A DNA stretch of 48,381 nt from Fimenecus sp051881455 (GCA_051881455.1 JBJEPX010000048.1:1-48381), one strand, 5' to 3'; shown: positions 16,685-25,065, counted from the stretch's first letter. The notes: a model not told the origin generated them from the sequence alone. Numbers and translations are program-made.

Positions 16685-17693
16685 TGGCAAATTCCTCAAG
16701 GAGTGCTTTTGTCAGTCTTTCCACGCTCTCCATATCCTTAACTGCGCCCACAGAGGAGGCAGAATGAATATAACGGCAGGGAAGAGAAACAGCAATAGTT
16801 TTAATTCCCCCTGATGCCTTGTGTATTGCGGAGGCGTCATTTCCGCCTGCCACAACGGTTTTAGTCTGGCAGGGAATGCCCTTCTTTTCAGCAATTTCAA
16901 AGGCTTTTTTATACAAATCCTTATTATAAATCGTACCTCTGTCCATAAAGGAAACAACTGCGCCGCCGCATACCTTGCAAACCTTTTTTCGGTCAGGTGT
17001 ATCGGGAATATCGGAGGCTGTTGTGGTCTCAACTACTATGGCGTAATCGGGATTAACCGTATATGCGCTGACGGCGGCTCCTCTTGTACCGATTTCCTCC
17101 TGAACGGTGAAAACGCATGTATAGTCAATTTCTGACTTTTCCTGCAACATCTCCAAAAGCACGGCACAGCCTAAACGGTCGTCAAGTGCTTTTGATTTTA
17201 TTAAACCGTCGCCGAAACGGACAAAATCAGATTTAAAATAGCCGAAATCACCGAGAGCAATTTTCTTTTCTGCCTCTTCACGACTCGAAAAACCGAAATC
17301 CGCTGAAATATCGGTAATTTTCGGGATTGTTTTGCCCTCGTCGCCCTCACACTGATGAATTGCTTTACCCCCTGCAACGCCGTTACAGCCGTTTACGGTA
17401 ATTCTTTTCCCGAAAAGCGCCGAATCCTCTATTCCGCCCACGGGAGCAAGGCAAATATATCCCTCATCGGTGATATATGTTACGATAAAGCCCACCTCGT
17501 CCATATGGGCGAAAAGCGCAACATGGTTTTTAGGCTTTCTTTCACCTTTTTTATTTACTATCAGGTTGCCGAGAGCGTCAATTATATATGTGCAATCTTC
17601 GGGGAGCATGGATATTATCATATCCCTGACGCTTTTTTCATCACCCGATGTACCGTTGCACATACAAAGTTTTTCAAGCAGGTTCATTTTCAT
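16677..17693 (-). CDS. M42-family metallo-aminopeptidase (paralogue 1)
   Basis: A di-metal cytosolic aminopeptidase of the M42 (PepA/FrvX/TET) family that trims peptides. Metal and catalytic residues are visible in order: AHMDEVGFIV, SKALDDRLGCAVLLE, the catalytic pair in QEEIGTRGA, an ET metal-ligand pair in VVETTTASD, and the final His in RYIHSASS. About 338 aa, normal length. A GTG start at 17702 would overlap the upstream gene by 4 bp (GTGA), but AAAGGG is better spaced for the ATG at 17693. It is a diverged tandem paralogue of the next gene, and both lie in the same operon; they may form mixed or separate TET-like dodecamers (inference). Confidence 0.92.
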   Translation of the reverse strand: MKMNLLEKLCMCNGTSGDEKSVRDMIISMLPEDCTYIIDALGNLIVNKKGERKPKNHVALFAHMDEVGFIVTYITDEGYICLAPVGGIEDSALFGKRITVNGCNGVAGGKAIHQCEGDEGKTIPKITDISADFGFSSREEAEKKIALGDFGYFKSDFVRFGDGLIKSKALDDRLGCAVLLEMLQEKSEIDYTCVFTVQEEIGTRGAAVSAYTVNPDYAIVVETTTASDIPDTPDRKKVCKVCGGAVVSFMDRGTIYNKDLYKKAFEIAEKKGIPCQTKTVVAGGNDASAIHKASGGIKTIAVSLPCRYIHSASSVGAVKDMESVERLTKALLEEFANG

Positions 17694-17698
17694 TCCGT

Positions 17699-18691
17699 TC
17701 ACACCCTTTCAAGAAAACGTGCAATAAGCTTTGCGCAGTTTTCAATATCACGCACGTCTGCCGTTTCAACAGGAGTGTGCATATATTTTTGCGGCAGTGA
17801 AACAAGGGCTGAGGGTACTCCGCCCCGTGATACGGTTATGTGGTCGGCATTTGTGCCTGTTCTGCCGTTCATTATCTCTTTTTGATAAGGAATACCATTT
17901 GCTTCTGCAATTTTCACAAGCAATTCCGACAGGTCACGGTCCAGAATGGGAGAAAAGCCAATCATGGGACCTTTTCCCATTTTTCCGCACTCACGGATAT
18001 TTGAATCGGGAGTGTGAGCAAAGCTTACATCAACCGCCAGGGATAAATCCGCCCCTGCATTAAATGCGGCGCAGGTCGCCCCTGCTCCACCTGTTTCCTC
18101 CTGTGCGGACAAAACAAGTGTAATTTTATTCTCGGTTTTTGTGTATTCAATAGCTTTTAAAAGCACCGCAACGCCGCCTCTGTCGTCAATGTACGGTGAA
18201 GAGACTGCATTTTCGCCCATTTCATAAAAGCAGGGCTTAAAGCTGACCTTATCGCCCAAAGCAACAACCTTTTCCGCTTGTTCTTTCGTCATGCCTATAT
18301 CTGCAACGCATGTTCCGTCCTTTGAAACACGGCTTTCCCCCTCTGAAAGATGGGGAGGAACGGTGCAGACAACGCCGAAAATATCTTCTTTGCCGTGAAT
18401 AATAAGCTCTGCGCCCTCAACGGTACGCATATCAACGCCGCCGACCTTGGTCAGACGAAGAAAGCCGTCATCTTCAATAGCTGTTACAACAAAGCCTATT
18501 GTATCAAGGTGTGCGTCAAGCAAAATGTGCTTTCCTGCGCCGTCACGCTCAATAATAATACTGCCCGTACCGTCACAGGACACGCTTCCGTATTGTGAAA
18601 AAAGCTCCTTTAAGCTTTCAAAGGAGCTTCTCTCCTCCCCCGCAACACCTGCAGGTGAGGTTAATTTTTGTAAAAGTAATTTGGTTTCCAA
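17699..18691 (-). CDS. M42-family metallo-aminopeptidase (paralogue 2)
   Basis: Second M42 peptidase, 330 aa. Conserved sites are DAHLDTIGFVV, SPYIDDRGGVAVLL, the catalytic pair in SAQEETGGAGA, the metal ligand in DVSFAHTPD, and a closing His in KYMHTPVE. The frame is open 35 codons further upstream, into the structured leader, but those residues do not resemble the family. The best start is a TTG at 18691 with AAGGGTGA five bases before it. It lies first of the two peptidase genes and 141 bp after galK, a gap filled by a strong hairpin element. Confidence 0.9.
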   Translation of the reverse strand: METKLLLQKLTSPAGVAGEERSSFESLKELFSQYGSVSCDGTGSIIIERDGAGKHILLDAHLDTIGFVVTAIEDDGFLRLTKVGGVDMRTVEGAELIIHGKEDIFGVVCTVPPHLSEGESRVSKDGTCVADIGMTKEQAEKVVALGDKVSFKPCFYEMGENAVSSPYIDDRGGVAVLLKAIEYTKTENKITLVLSAQEETGGAGATCAAFNAGADLSLAVDVSFAHTPDSNIRECGKMGKGPMIGFSPILDRDLSELLVKIAEANGIPYQKEIMNGRTGTNADHITVSRGGVPSALVSLPQKYMHTPVETADVRDIENCAKLIARFLERV

Positions 18692-18717
18692 ATAAATCAC
18701 CCTTATACCTGAACACT

Positions 18718-18826
18718 CAAAAATTTTCAAGTGTGCGTGCAGTTTGCGTTTTGGGTACGGCGAAGTGTATGAAGATACACGAGTTGCCGTGCCCAAGGCG
18801 TAAAATGTGCGTGCAATTGGAAATTT
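18718..18826 (-). repeat. Structured hairpin element between galK and the M42 genes
   Basis: Nested hairpin: inner stem GTGTAT/ATACAC (18765-18780, loop GAAG) inside an 11-bp outer stem TTGGGTACGGC/GCCGTGCCCAA (18751-18761, 18786-18796). It is flanked by 10-nt direct repeats TGTGCGTGCA (18732-18741, 18806-18815) and by AAATTTTC edges. It occupies the leader of the peptidase genes. There is one copy in this window; I recall similar elements in other gut Clostridia, so it is probably a dispersed repeat. Confidence 0.7.
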
Positions 18827-18832
18827 TCTTGA

Positions 18833-20113
18833 TTAGATTTCAACGCCGCCTACGGGACGAATCATCAATACATAGCAAGAACCGTCACCGAACACGCTTT
18901 CCATTGCGTTTTTATAGTCGCTCAAAAGCTCTTCGGGCACAAATGCCTGAATTGTACCTGCAAAGCCGCCGCCGTGAACACGCCAAGCGCCCTTGCCAGA
19001 AAGAATGCTCTCGCTGATTGCCAGCGCCAACGATACAGGCTGAACAGAGGGCTGTTTGGTTGAAAATACATTCTGATTATACATATATGAAGAAGCGCCG
19101 CTTTCAAGTATGTATTCCTTAAAGGCTTCAAAATCGCCTTTTTTAAGTGCGTCAACCTCATCTAAAACTCTTGCGTTATCAGCGAAGAAATGGATTGCAC
19201 GGAGAACTGCTCTGTCGCCCAATTTCTCACGGATTGCGGGGATGTTTTTCTTAAATTCAGCCTCGTCCACCTCACGGAGCACCTTTTTGCCGAAAAACTC
19301 TGCTACCGACTCCATCTCTCTGCGGATTGCCGCATAATCATCGGTCAAATCGGAATGGCTTCCCTTTGTATCTACGATGCAAAGCGCATGACCGCAGGAA
19401 GCAAAGTCAAATTTAACCTCATTGATTACGGGCTCGGCAGGGTCGTTAAAATCAATGGTAACAAATCCGCCTACGGAGCACGCCATCTGGTCCATAAGAC
19501 CGCAGGGCTTATCAAAATATACATTTTCCGCATACTGCGCAATTTTTGCGATTGTTACGGAGTCAACCTTTCCGTCGTTATAAAGGTAGTTGAGCATTGT
19601 TCCGACAAGCACCTCGTAAGCCGCGGAAGAGGAAAGTCCCGAGCCTGAAAGCACGCTGGACATTGTTGCGGCGTCAAAACCGCCGATTTCGTAACCGTAC
19701 TTTTTAAAGCCTGCGCACATACCTCTTACAAGAGCAGGCGAATGGCCCTTTTCATCTTCCTTTATTTCAAGGTCGGTAATATCGCACACATCCATATCAT
19801 AGCCTCTTGACTTAACACGGACTATGTTCTCATCATTTTTTGCGGCAACTGCAATAGCGTCCAGGTTAATTCCCGCCGCCAGCACTCTGCCATGGTTATG
19901 GTCGGTATGGTTGCCGCCCACCTCTGTTCTGCCGGGAGCAGAGAAAAGTCTTGCGTCTCTGTCCTCACCGAATAACTTTGCAAAATCATCGGCAAGGCTT
20001 ACATATCGCTCATGCTGTGCTTTTACAGCTTCATCTGTAACATACACTCTCTTAAAGCGGCTGTCGTATGCACCGCTTTTAATTTCATTCTTCAACAGGC
20101 TGATTTTTGCCAT
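18833..20113 (-). CDS. galK: Galactokinase (GHMP kinase family)
   Basis: Phosphorylates alpha-D-galactose to galactose-1-phosphate, the first committed Leloir step. The galactokinase signature GRTEVGGNHTDHNHG near residue 60, the GHMP ATP loop SSVLSGSGLSSSAA near 155, and the C-terminal motif GAWRVHGGGFAGTIQAF are all present. At 426 aa it is somewhat longer than typical bacterial GalK (~385-400) because of an N-terminal extension of about 40 residues before the core. AAAAGGGGA precedes the ATG. Its start lies inside the end of the VTT gene (29-bp overlap), so the two are coupled. The partner galT is 16 kb away at 36.5-38.0 kb; galE and galM are not in the window. Confidence 0.96.
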   Translation of the reverse strand: MAKISLLKNEIKSGAYDSRFKRVYVTDEAVKAQHERYVSLADDFAKLFGEDRDARLFSAPGRTEVGGNHTDHNHGRVLAAGINLDAIAVAAKNDENIVRVKSRGYDMDVCDITDLEIKEDEKGHSPALVRGMCAGFKKYGYEIGGFDAATMSSVLSGSGLSSSAAYEVLVGTMLNYLYNDGKVDSVTIAKIAQYAENVYFDKPCGLMDQMACSVGGFVTIDFNDPAEPVINEVKFDFASCGHALCIVDTKGSHSDLTDDYAAIRREMESVAEFFGKKVLREVDEAEFKKNIPAIREKLGDRAVLRAIHFFADNARVLDEVDALKKGDFEAFKEYILESGASSYMYNQNVFSTKQPSVQPVSLALAISESILSGKGAWRVHGGGFAGTIQAFVPEELLSDYKNAMESVFGDGSCYVLMIRPVGGVEI

Positions 20114-20831
20114 TTTGACTGTCCCCTTTTCTTTTTTCTAATACTATGTTTACGACCAAAGTCGAAATTCCGGAAATAATAAGAAGTCCCACAATAGGTC
20201 CCATAAATTTCCATGTGAACGGCTGAGAAATGTTACCGCCCATCACGCTGTATGTCCAAATTTTCGGGAAAAATCCTATTACGGATGCAAGTAAAAAGCG
20301 ACCTATCGGAAATTCCATTCCGCCGTAAATTTTACTTACCATATTCACGGGAATTGACGGAATCAGACGGAGCGCCACAAGCACACCAAGCTTTGCGGGA
20401 CCCGCCTTCAACATCATTTCACGCACGTTATCGTATTTTTTTAGGTTTTTCATTGCCGTTCCGCCGCCGAATTTTTTGCCCCAATAATATTTTATAATAA
20501 GAACAAGGCAAAAACCCGCAACATTTATTATAATGGCGTTAACGCGGCTGAACATAACGCCTGTCATCATAAAAATGAAGGGAAACGGAATGGGAATTAT
20601 GTTTTTCAACGCGAACACGCACATAATTGCAATTACAATGAGCCATTTATTGGGCAGGCTTTGAATAAGCTCCTGCATTTCGTTAAGCGCTTTTAAGAAA
20701 TCGGCCCATCCGCCCTCTGCAACGGCGGTACTCATAAAAAAGGTTATAACAGCAAGCACTACCGCCGCCGCAAACAATCCTATTGAGCTTAAATTCAAAG
20801 CGCCTTTTCGGTCAAGATTGTGTTTTTCCAT
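20085..20831 (-). CDS. VTT-domain (TVP38/TMEM64, DedA-like) membrane protein
   Basis: A 248-aa integral membrane protein with about six hydrophobic segments and the VTT (SNARE-associated) domain pattern: IIPIPFPFIFMMTGVMF, then GFCLVLIIKYYWGKKFGGG, and RLIPSIPVNMVSKIYGGMEFPIGRFLLASVIGFFP given here by its RLIPSIPVNM core. Members of this superfamily are linked to lipid scrambling or flipping and envelope homeostasis. Start ATG at 20831. It heads the leftward galK-M42-GNAT-lyase-mutase gene run. A direct role in galactose use is not evident. Confidence 0.87.
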   Translation of the reverse strand: MEKHNLDRKGALNLSSIGLFAAAVVLAVITFFMSTAVAEGGWADFLKALNEMQELIQSLPNKWLIVIAIMCVFALKNIIPIPFPFIFMMTGVMFSRVNAIIINVAGFCLVLIIKYYWGKKFGGGTAMKNLKKYDNVREMMLKAGPAKLGVLVALRLIPSIPVNMVSKIYGGMEFPIGRFLLASVIGFFPKIWTYSVMGGNISQPFTWKFMGPIVGLLIISGISTLVVNIVLEKRKGDSQNGKNQPVEE

Positions 20832-21029
20832 TTAATCACCGCTTTTATATCCCCTTAGCCGAGCCGAAAAAATATTCTCTAAAACAGAAATTGGATTTGT
20901 CGGCTTTGCTAAATTTACCCACACACCTTAATTTTATATTATTTATCTCAAAAGGTCAATATTTTATTGTTATATTATTTCATTTTGTGATACAATAATA
21001 CAGTATTATATATAAAGGCAGTGATTAAA

Positions 21030-21986
21030 TTGAAAATAGTTGTTCTTGATTCATATGCGTTAAATCCCGGCGACTTATCCTGGGACTGGCTCAAAGCCTT
21101 GGGAGAGTGTGAGATTTACGACAGAACTCCGGCCGATAAAATTCTCAGCCGATGCACGGGCGCGGAAATTATACTTACAAACAAAACTCCCCTCACAAGA
21201 GAAACGCTTACAAAGCTACACGGTCTTAAATACATAGCCTTGCTTTCCACCGGCTACAATATTGTAGACTGTGCATGTGCAAGGGAATTGGGCGTACCCG
21301 TTTCAAACATTCCCGCCTATTCCACAAACGCGGTAGCACAGCTCACCTTTTCCCTGATACTTGAAATAACAAACGCGACAGGGCTGCACAGCGAAAGCGT
21401 GAGAGCGGGTGAATGGAGCAGTTGTCCCGATTTTTGCTATTGGAAAACATCCCTTACGGAGCTTTGCGGAAAAACCATAGGCATTGTGGGCTTCGGTCAG
21501 ATAGGTCAGGCGGTTGCCGATATTGCCGAGGCGTTCAAAATGAACATCGTTGCGGTTTCGGGTCACGAAACAGACCAAACTCACCGCAAAAGCTTTAAGT
21601 GGACCGATATGGACACGCTTGCGAGAACAAGCGATATAATTACATTTCACTGTCCGCTGACCGAGAAAACAGAAAATCTTGTGAATGAAGATTTTATTTC
21701 AAAGTGCAAAGAAGGGGCAATAATCATAAACACCTCACGCGGTCCCGTTGTCAACGATAAGGCGTTGGCGAACGCTCTTAACAGCGGAAAACTCCGCGGA
21801 GCAGGTCTTGATGTGTTAAGCGTTGAACCGCCGCGGGAGGACAATCCACTGCTCAGCGCAAAGAATTGTATAATAACTCCTCATATTGCCTGGGCGGCCT
21901 TTGAAACAAGAGAAAGGCTTATGAATATACTGTGTGAAAATCTTACGGCATATTTTAACGGCACGCCGCAAAATGTGGTAAACTGA
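21030..21986 (+). CDS. D-2-hydroxyacid dehydrogenase (hydroxypyruvate/glycerate dehydrogenase-like)
   Basis: A 318-aa NAD(P)-dependent enzyme of the D-isomer-specific 2-hydroxyacid dehydrogenase family. The Rossmann motif is GIVGFGQIGQAV, and the three catalytic residues appear as Arg in NTSRGPVV, Glu in SVEPPRED, and His in TPHIAWA. Closest in style to hydroxypyruvate reductase/glycerate dehydrogenase (HprA), but substrate is a guess. The start codon is probably TTG at 21030 (AAAGG 11 bases upstream); a GTG at 21021 is too close to the ribosome site. It stands alone, facing right, and ends in a two-way terminator. Confidence 0.9.
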   Translation: MKIVVLDSYALNPGDLSWDWLKALGECEIYDRTPADKILSRCTGAEIILTNKTPLTRETLTKLHGLKYIALLSTGYNIVDCACARELGVPVSNIPAYSTNAVAQLTFSLILEITNATGLHSESVRAGEWSSCPDFCYWKTSLTELCGKTIGIVGFGQIGQAVADIAEAFKMNIVAVSGHETDQTHRKSFKWTDMDTLARTSDIITFHCPLTEKTENLVNEDFISKCKEGAIIINTSRGPVVNDKALANALNSGKLRGAGLDVLSVEPPREDNPLLSAKNCIITPHIAWAAFETRERLMNILCENLTAYFNGTPQNVVN

Positions 21987-21999
21987 ATATAAAATAAAC

Positions 22000-22034
22000 A
22001 ATCCCGCCGCCTTCACTCAGAGAACGGTGGGATT
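22000..22034 (+). terminator. Terminator of the hydroxyacid dehydrogenase gene
   Basis: 10-bp stem AATCCCGCCG/CGGTGGGATT (one G-T pair), followed by TTCATTTTG. The opposite strand also ends in a T-rich tract, so it may back up the leftward RNA terminator at 22059-22077. Confidence 0.8.
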
Positions 22035-22047
22035 TCATTTTGCTTAT

Positions 22048-22211
22048 AAAAAAGAAAAAACCGACTTCCTGTCGGTTAATTTCTTGTTTGAGACTCCGTT
22101 TACCGCCGGATCTCAAAATAGGAGTAGATTGTTCAAGATCTATCAGACTGTTCACAAACAAATACGGAGCATTGGGTAAGATGCCCTGCAAGTGATTGCG
22201 GATACAATCTG
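22048..22211 (-). ncRNA. Candidate structured small RNA, leftward, about 165 nt
   Basis: A complete leftward transcription unit with no credible ORF. The promoter is at 22218-22245, and the end is a perfect terminator AACCGAC-AGGAA-GTCGGTT (22059-22077) with a T-rich tail. Inside, several short hairpins are possible: GCAA-tcac-TTGC, GGGCAU/AUGCUC, UAGAU/AUCUA with an 8-base loop, and GAGAUCCG/CGGAGUCUC with a bulge. It sits between the dehydrogenase gene and rpsU. Length and the lack of an ORF would suit a 6S RNA, but I cannot see a convincing 6S closing stem and open bubble, so the family is left open. Confidence 0.6.
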
Positions 22212-22217
22212 TTTGCA

Positions 22218-22245
22218 TATTTAAGATAACATAGGAGTTTGTCAA
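22218..22245 (-). promoter_or_regulatory. Promoter of the leftward candidate small RNA
   Basis: On the minus strand, consensus TTGACA (22240-22245), a 16-bp spacer and TAAATA (22218-22223). The -10 match is moderate. The stretch from here to the rpsU promoter (22246-22385) holds no gene that I can see. Confidence 0.55.
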
Positions 22246-22385
22246 AGTTCACACGAAAATATGAACAAATTGTTAACATTTTGTGTTTTTCTGCTTTTTT
22301 TACGGATTTGAGCGTAATATTCTTAAAATTTCCACTATTCGGATTAAAGGGGAATTATGTTTTTCCACTGTTTTTTAAATAATTG

Positions 22386-22414
22386 TTGACAGTTTAATTT
22401 TAATAATGTATAAT
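22386..22414 (+). promoter_or_regulatory. Perfect consensus promoter of rpsU
   Basis: TTGACA (22386-22391), exactly 17 bp, TATAAT (22409-22414). It lies 36 bp before the rpsU start. Confidence 0.93.
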
Positions 22415-22450
22415 ACACAATGTATCCCAGTGTAAAGGGAGGGATTTTTA

Positions 22451-22627
22451 ATGAGTCAGGTAAAAGTTAAAGAGAACGAGTCCTTGGAAAGTGCTCTCAG
22501 AAGATTTAAAAGACAGACTTCCCGTGACGGCGTAATTCAGGAAGTACGCAAGAGAGAGCATTATGAAAAGCCTTCTGTAAAAAGAAAAAAGAAGTCTGAG
22601 GCTGCCCGCAAGCGCAAGTATAAATAA
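22451..22627 (+). CDS. rpsU: 30S ribosomal protein S21
   Basis: A 58-aa, very basic ribosomal protein of the small subunit, involved in initiation-site base pairing. It starts MSQVKVKENESLESALRRFK and ends in a lysine/arginine-rich tail AARKRKYK; RRFKRQTSRDGVIQEVRKRE is the S21 core (given by its parts RRFKRQ and VIQEVRKRE). GGGAGGG lies eight bases before the ATG. It has its own consensus promoter and a strong terminator, so it is a single-gene unit upstream of yqeG. The usual neighbour yqeY is not present. Confidence 0.97.
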   Translation: MSQVKVKENESLESALRRFKRQTSRDGVIQEVRKREHYEKPSVKRKKKSEAARKRKYK

Positions 22628-22675
22628 GTTATTACTTATTTGGGGCAAGGCTCTATTCGCTATTGCAAAAAAGAG

Positions 22676-22717
22676 AGCGGGTTGTCATATTGTTGACAAC
22701 CCGCTGTTTTTGTTTTA
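22676..22717 (+). terminator. Terminator of rpsU
   Basis: 12-bp perfect stem AGCGGGTTGTCA/TGACAACCCGCT (22676-22687, 22694-22705), then GTTTTTGTTTT. Confidence 0.93.
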
Positions 22718-22751
22718 TTACTATTATATTTACTGATTTCAGAGGTTATTT

Positions 22752-23315
22752 ATGGCAGGCAATTACAAAAAAAGCATACTTGATATTTTTATTCCATCAT
22801 CGCCTATGCCCAGGTACCGCTTTAAGAGCGTACTTGATATTACACCCGATGATTTGCAAAAAATGGGCGCGAAGGCAGTTGCCCTTGATATTGACAATAC
22901 CATTTGCAACGACGGTAAGGATAACTGCATTGAGGGGCTTGAAAGCTGGATTTCAAAAATTCAGGGCGCAGGCATTAAAATGATGATAATTTCAAACGCC
23001 ATTGAGCCCCGCCCCGGTAAAATTGCGAAAAGCTTGGGGCTTCCTTACCTTTGCTTTGCGAAAAAGCCGCTTTCATATAAGCTTCGCAGAGGAGCCAAGA
23101 TGATGGGTGTGGATATTTCCGAAATGGCAATGGTGGGAGACCAGCTTTTTGCCGATATAAAGGCTGCAAACAGCTGTGGTGCTATCGGCGTGCGCGTTGA
23201 TCCGCTTATGGGCGAAACACGCTATCCTCATTATTATGCAAGACGGCGCAAAAAAGAAGCGGCTGTCTTAGAAGAATTTGAAAAACTCCACGGGTACGGT
23301 GTTTACGATGAATAA
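22752..23315 (+). CDS. yqeG: YqeG-family HAD IIIA-type phosphatase
   Basis: A 187-aa HAD-superfamily phosphatase of the YqeG family, conserved in Firmicutes and of uncertain physiological substrate (phosphatidylglycerophosphate phosphatase-like relatives are known in other lineages). HAD motif I is ALDIDNTIC with Asp46 and Asp48; motif II is the Ser/Asn in MMIISNAIE; the lysine motif is in CFAKKPLSYKLR; and motif III is MVGDQLFADIKAA. The basic C-terminus (YYARRRKKEAA) is typical. AGAGG lies eight bases before the ATG. It overlaps the M24 peptidase start by eight bases, so the two are coupled. Confidence 0.9.
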   Translation: MAGNYKKSILDIFIPSSPMPRYRFKSVLDITPDDLQKMGAKAVALDIDNTICNDGKDNCIEGLESWISKIQGAGIKMMIISNAIEPRPGKIAKSLGLPYLCFAKKPLSYKLRRGAKMMGVDISEMAMVGDQLFADIKAANSCGAIGVRVDPLMGETRYPHYYARRRKKEAAVLEEFEKLHGYGVYDE

Positions 23316-24372
23316 TTTGCAAAAACTTTCAGCAGAACTCGGGGACGGTTATTCTGCTTTAATAATTTCCCCGGAAAACAGAAAATACTTTACCGGCTTT
23401 GAGTCCTCAAACGGCTATTTGCTTGTAAATTCAAAAAAAGCGGTTTTCATTACCGACGGCAGATATATTGAAGCGGCGCAAAACACCGTTAACTCCTGTC
23501 AGGTTGTGCTGCAAAAACGGATTTATCCGCAGATTGCCGAAATTCTCGGCGAAATGGGATGCCGCAACCTGCTTATTGAAGCGTCCAGAATGACGGTTGA
23601 TGTATATAACTCTCTCAAAGGCGTTTTAAAGGATACCAAAATTTCCATCGACAACACACTTGACCGTCTTATAAACACCTTGCGCAGTATCAAAACGGAA
23701 GACGAGGTTGAAAGCATCGTAAAAGCCCAGCGCATTGCGGAAGAAGCCTTTGACCGTATTTTAGGCTTCATAAAGCCGGGCGTTACGGAAAAAGAAATCG
23801 CATTGGAGCTTGATTTTTATATGCTTCGAAACGGAGCCGAGGCTCTGTCCTTTGAAACCATTGCGGTAAGCGGAAAAAATTCCTCAATGCCCCACGGCGT
23901 TCCCTCTTTCAAGAAAATTGAAGCGGGAGATTTTGTCACAATGGATTTCGGTGCAATGGTAGGCGGATATCACAGCGATATGACGCGCACCGTTTCCGTT
24001 GGCTATGCTACCGATGAGATGAAAAGCGTTTACAACACTGTTTTAAACGCTCAAATTCGTTGCCTGAACTCCCTTAAAGCAGGTCTTTCCTGCAAGGATG
24101 GCGACAGTCTTACCCGCGAATACATCGAGAATGAAGGCTACGGCGAATACTTTACACATTCAACGGGCCACGGTGTAGGCGTTGAAATACACGAATACCC
24201 CAACCTCTCGCTTGCTTCTGACAGTATTTTGCAAGCAGGCAACATCGTGACCGTTGAACCGGGTATTTATATCCCCGGTAAATTCGGTGTTCGTATTGAA
24301 GATATGGCATATATTACCGAAAACGGTTGCCGCAATCTTACAAACGCACCCAAAGAGCTTATAATACTGTAA
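23308..24372 (+). CDS. M24-family metallopeptidase (Xaa-Pro aminopeptidase/dipeptidase-like)
   Basis: A 354-aa cytosolic creatinase-fold enzyme that cleaves Xaa-Pro bonds. The N-terminal creatinase domain (1-125) is followed by the pita-bread catalytic domain with all five metal ligands in context: two Asp in MDFGAMVGGYHSDMTRTV, His in HSTGHGVGVEIHE, Glu in VEPGIYIPG, and Glu in VRIEDMA. ATG at 23308 overlaps the yqeG stop; a longer start inside yqeG is unlikely. The stop codon is followed immediately by the stop codon of a leftward small gene, with no space for a terminator between them. Confidence 0.93.
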   Translation: MNNLQKLSAELGDGYSALIISPENRKYFTGFESSNGYLLVNSKKAVFITDGRYIEAAQNTVNSCQVVLQKRIYPQIAEILGEMGCRNLLIEASRMTVDVYNSLKGVLKDTKISIDNTLDRLINTLRSIKTEDEVESIVKAQRIAEEAFDRILGFIKPGVTEKEIALELDFYMLRNGAEALSFETIAVSGKNSSMPHGVPSFKKIEAGDFVTMDFGAMVGGYHSDMTRTVSVGYATDEMKSVYNTVLNAQIRCLNSLKAGLSCKDGDSLTREYIENEGYGEYFTHSTGHGVGVEIHEYPNLSLASDSILQAGNIVTVEPGIYIPGKFGVRIEDMAYITENGCRNLTNAPKELIIL

Positions 24373-24636
24373 TTACTTTACAAAAATTGCCGTTATTATC
24401 GCCCCTACGCCTGCGGAAGCCGCAAGTTCAAAAATAAAAAACAATCTTCCTTTTATTTTCTGCCGTCGTGTTTTCGGAACGGCGGCGGAGCTTTGTATAG
24501 CCTTTAACGCGCCGCCTTTAAGACGGCCGTCGCTTTCCGCGCTGTATTCGGGCTTGATAAAGAATAACGCTTTTTCAAAATAATCACAGCCCGTTTCGTG
24601 AATTTCCAACACCTGTCTGTTTACTCCCTTAACCAT
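24373..24636 (-). CDS. Small hypothetical protein with C-terminal membrane anchor
   Basis: I do not recognise this 87-aa protein. It starts MVKGVNRQVLEIHETG, has a basic middle (KTRRQKIKGR) and ends with one hydrophobic segment (LFFIFELAASAGVGAIITAIF), so it is likely a tail-anchored or single-span membrane protein. The ATG at 24636 has GAGGGCG eight bases upstream; the open frame continues 56 codons further but without coding character. It is convergent with the M24 peptidase gene with zero bases between the stops. Real gene status is supported by the ribosome site and composition but not by homology. Confidence 0.6.
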   Translation of the reverse strand: MVKGVNRQVLEIHETGCDYFEKALFFIKPEYSAESDGRLKGGALKAIQSSAAVPKTRRQKIKGRLFFIFELAASAGVGAIITAIFVK

Positions 24637-24748
24637 TTTTACGCCCTCACAAATTTTTGTTATTATTCGGGTATATTGTTGGATTTTTTTGCGGCGGTTA
24701 TACCGAAAGAATAACTGATTTTGTGCATAAATTTTTGTCAATATGGGA

Positions 24749-24831
24749 TTTTCAACAAATTTTATTACAAGGAAAATATACAAACAGTATAATAGACTTT
24801 TCAACGAAATTGTTGAAAACTCTGTTGAAAA
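24749..24831. other. AT-rich spacer with a cluster of DnaA-box-like nonamers
   Basis: The 429-bp gap 24637-25065 is very AT-rich and has no gene. Four copies of TTTTCAAC(A/G) or its complement occur at 24749-24757, 24798-24806, 24811-24819 and 24823-24831. Three of the four are one mismatch from the DnaA-box consensus TTWTNCACA. No dnaA, dnaN or other origin gene is near, so this may be chance in AT-rich DNA or a DnaA titration or regulatory site. Confidence 0.3.
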
Positions 24832-25065
24832 TGTTTATAACTTGCCCTTTAAACCCTACATTTTAAAAGATTTTGCCTTTTTTCGACAATATTTGAAAAC
24901 TTTTGTTAAAAACTTATCAAATACTAAATGTTGTAAACACTTTACTTTTTATACAGTTTGGAACTTAAAATATTCAAAAACCGACAAAATTATTTGTGCA
25001 ATTTTTTATTGGTAATTTTCAATATAAATTCATATATTTTTCAGTCATTTTGCAAGGGTGATTTT

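Noticed and set aside
21955..22245. 96-aa minus-strand ORF between the hydroxyacid dehydrogenase gene and rpsU
   Set aside because: It reads straight through a perfect minus-strand terminator and then through the dehydrogenase terminator, has no ribosome site, and is better explained as the antisense frame of a structured RNA.
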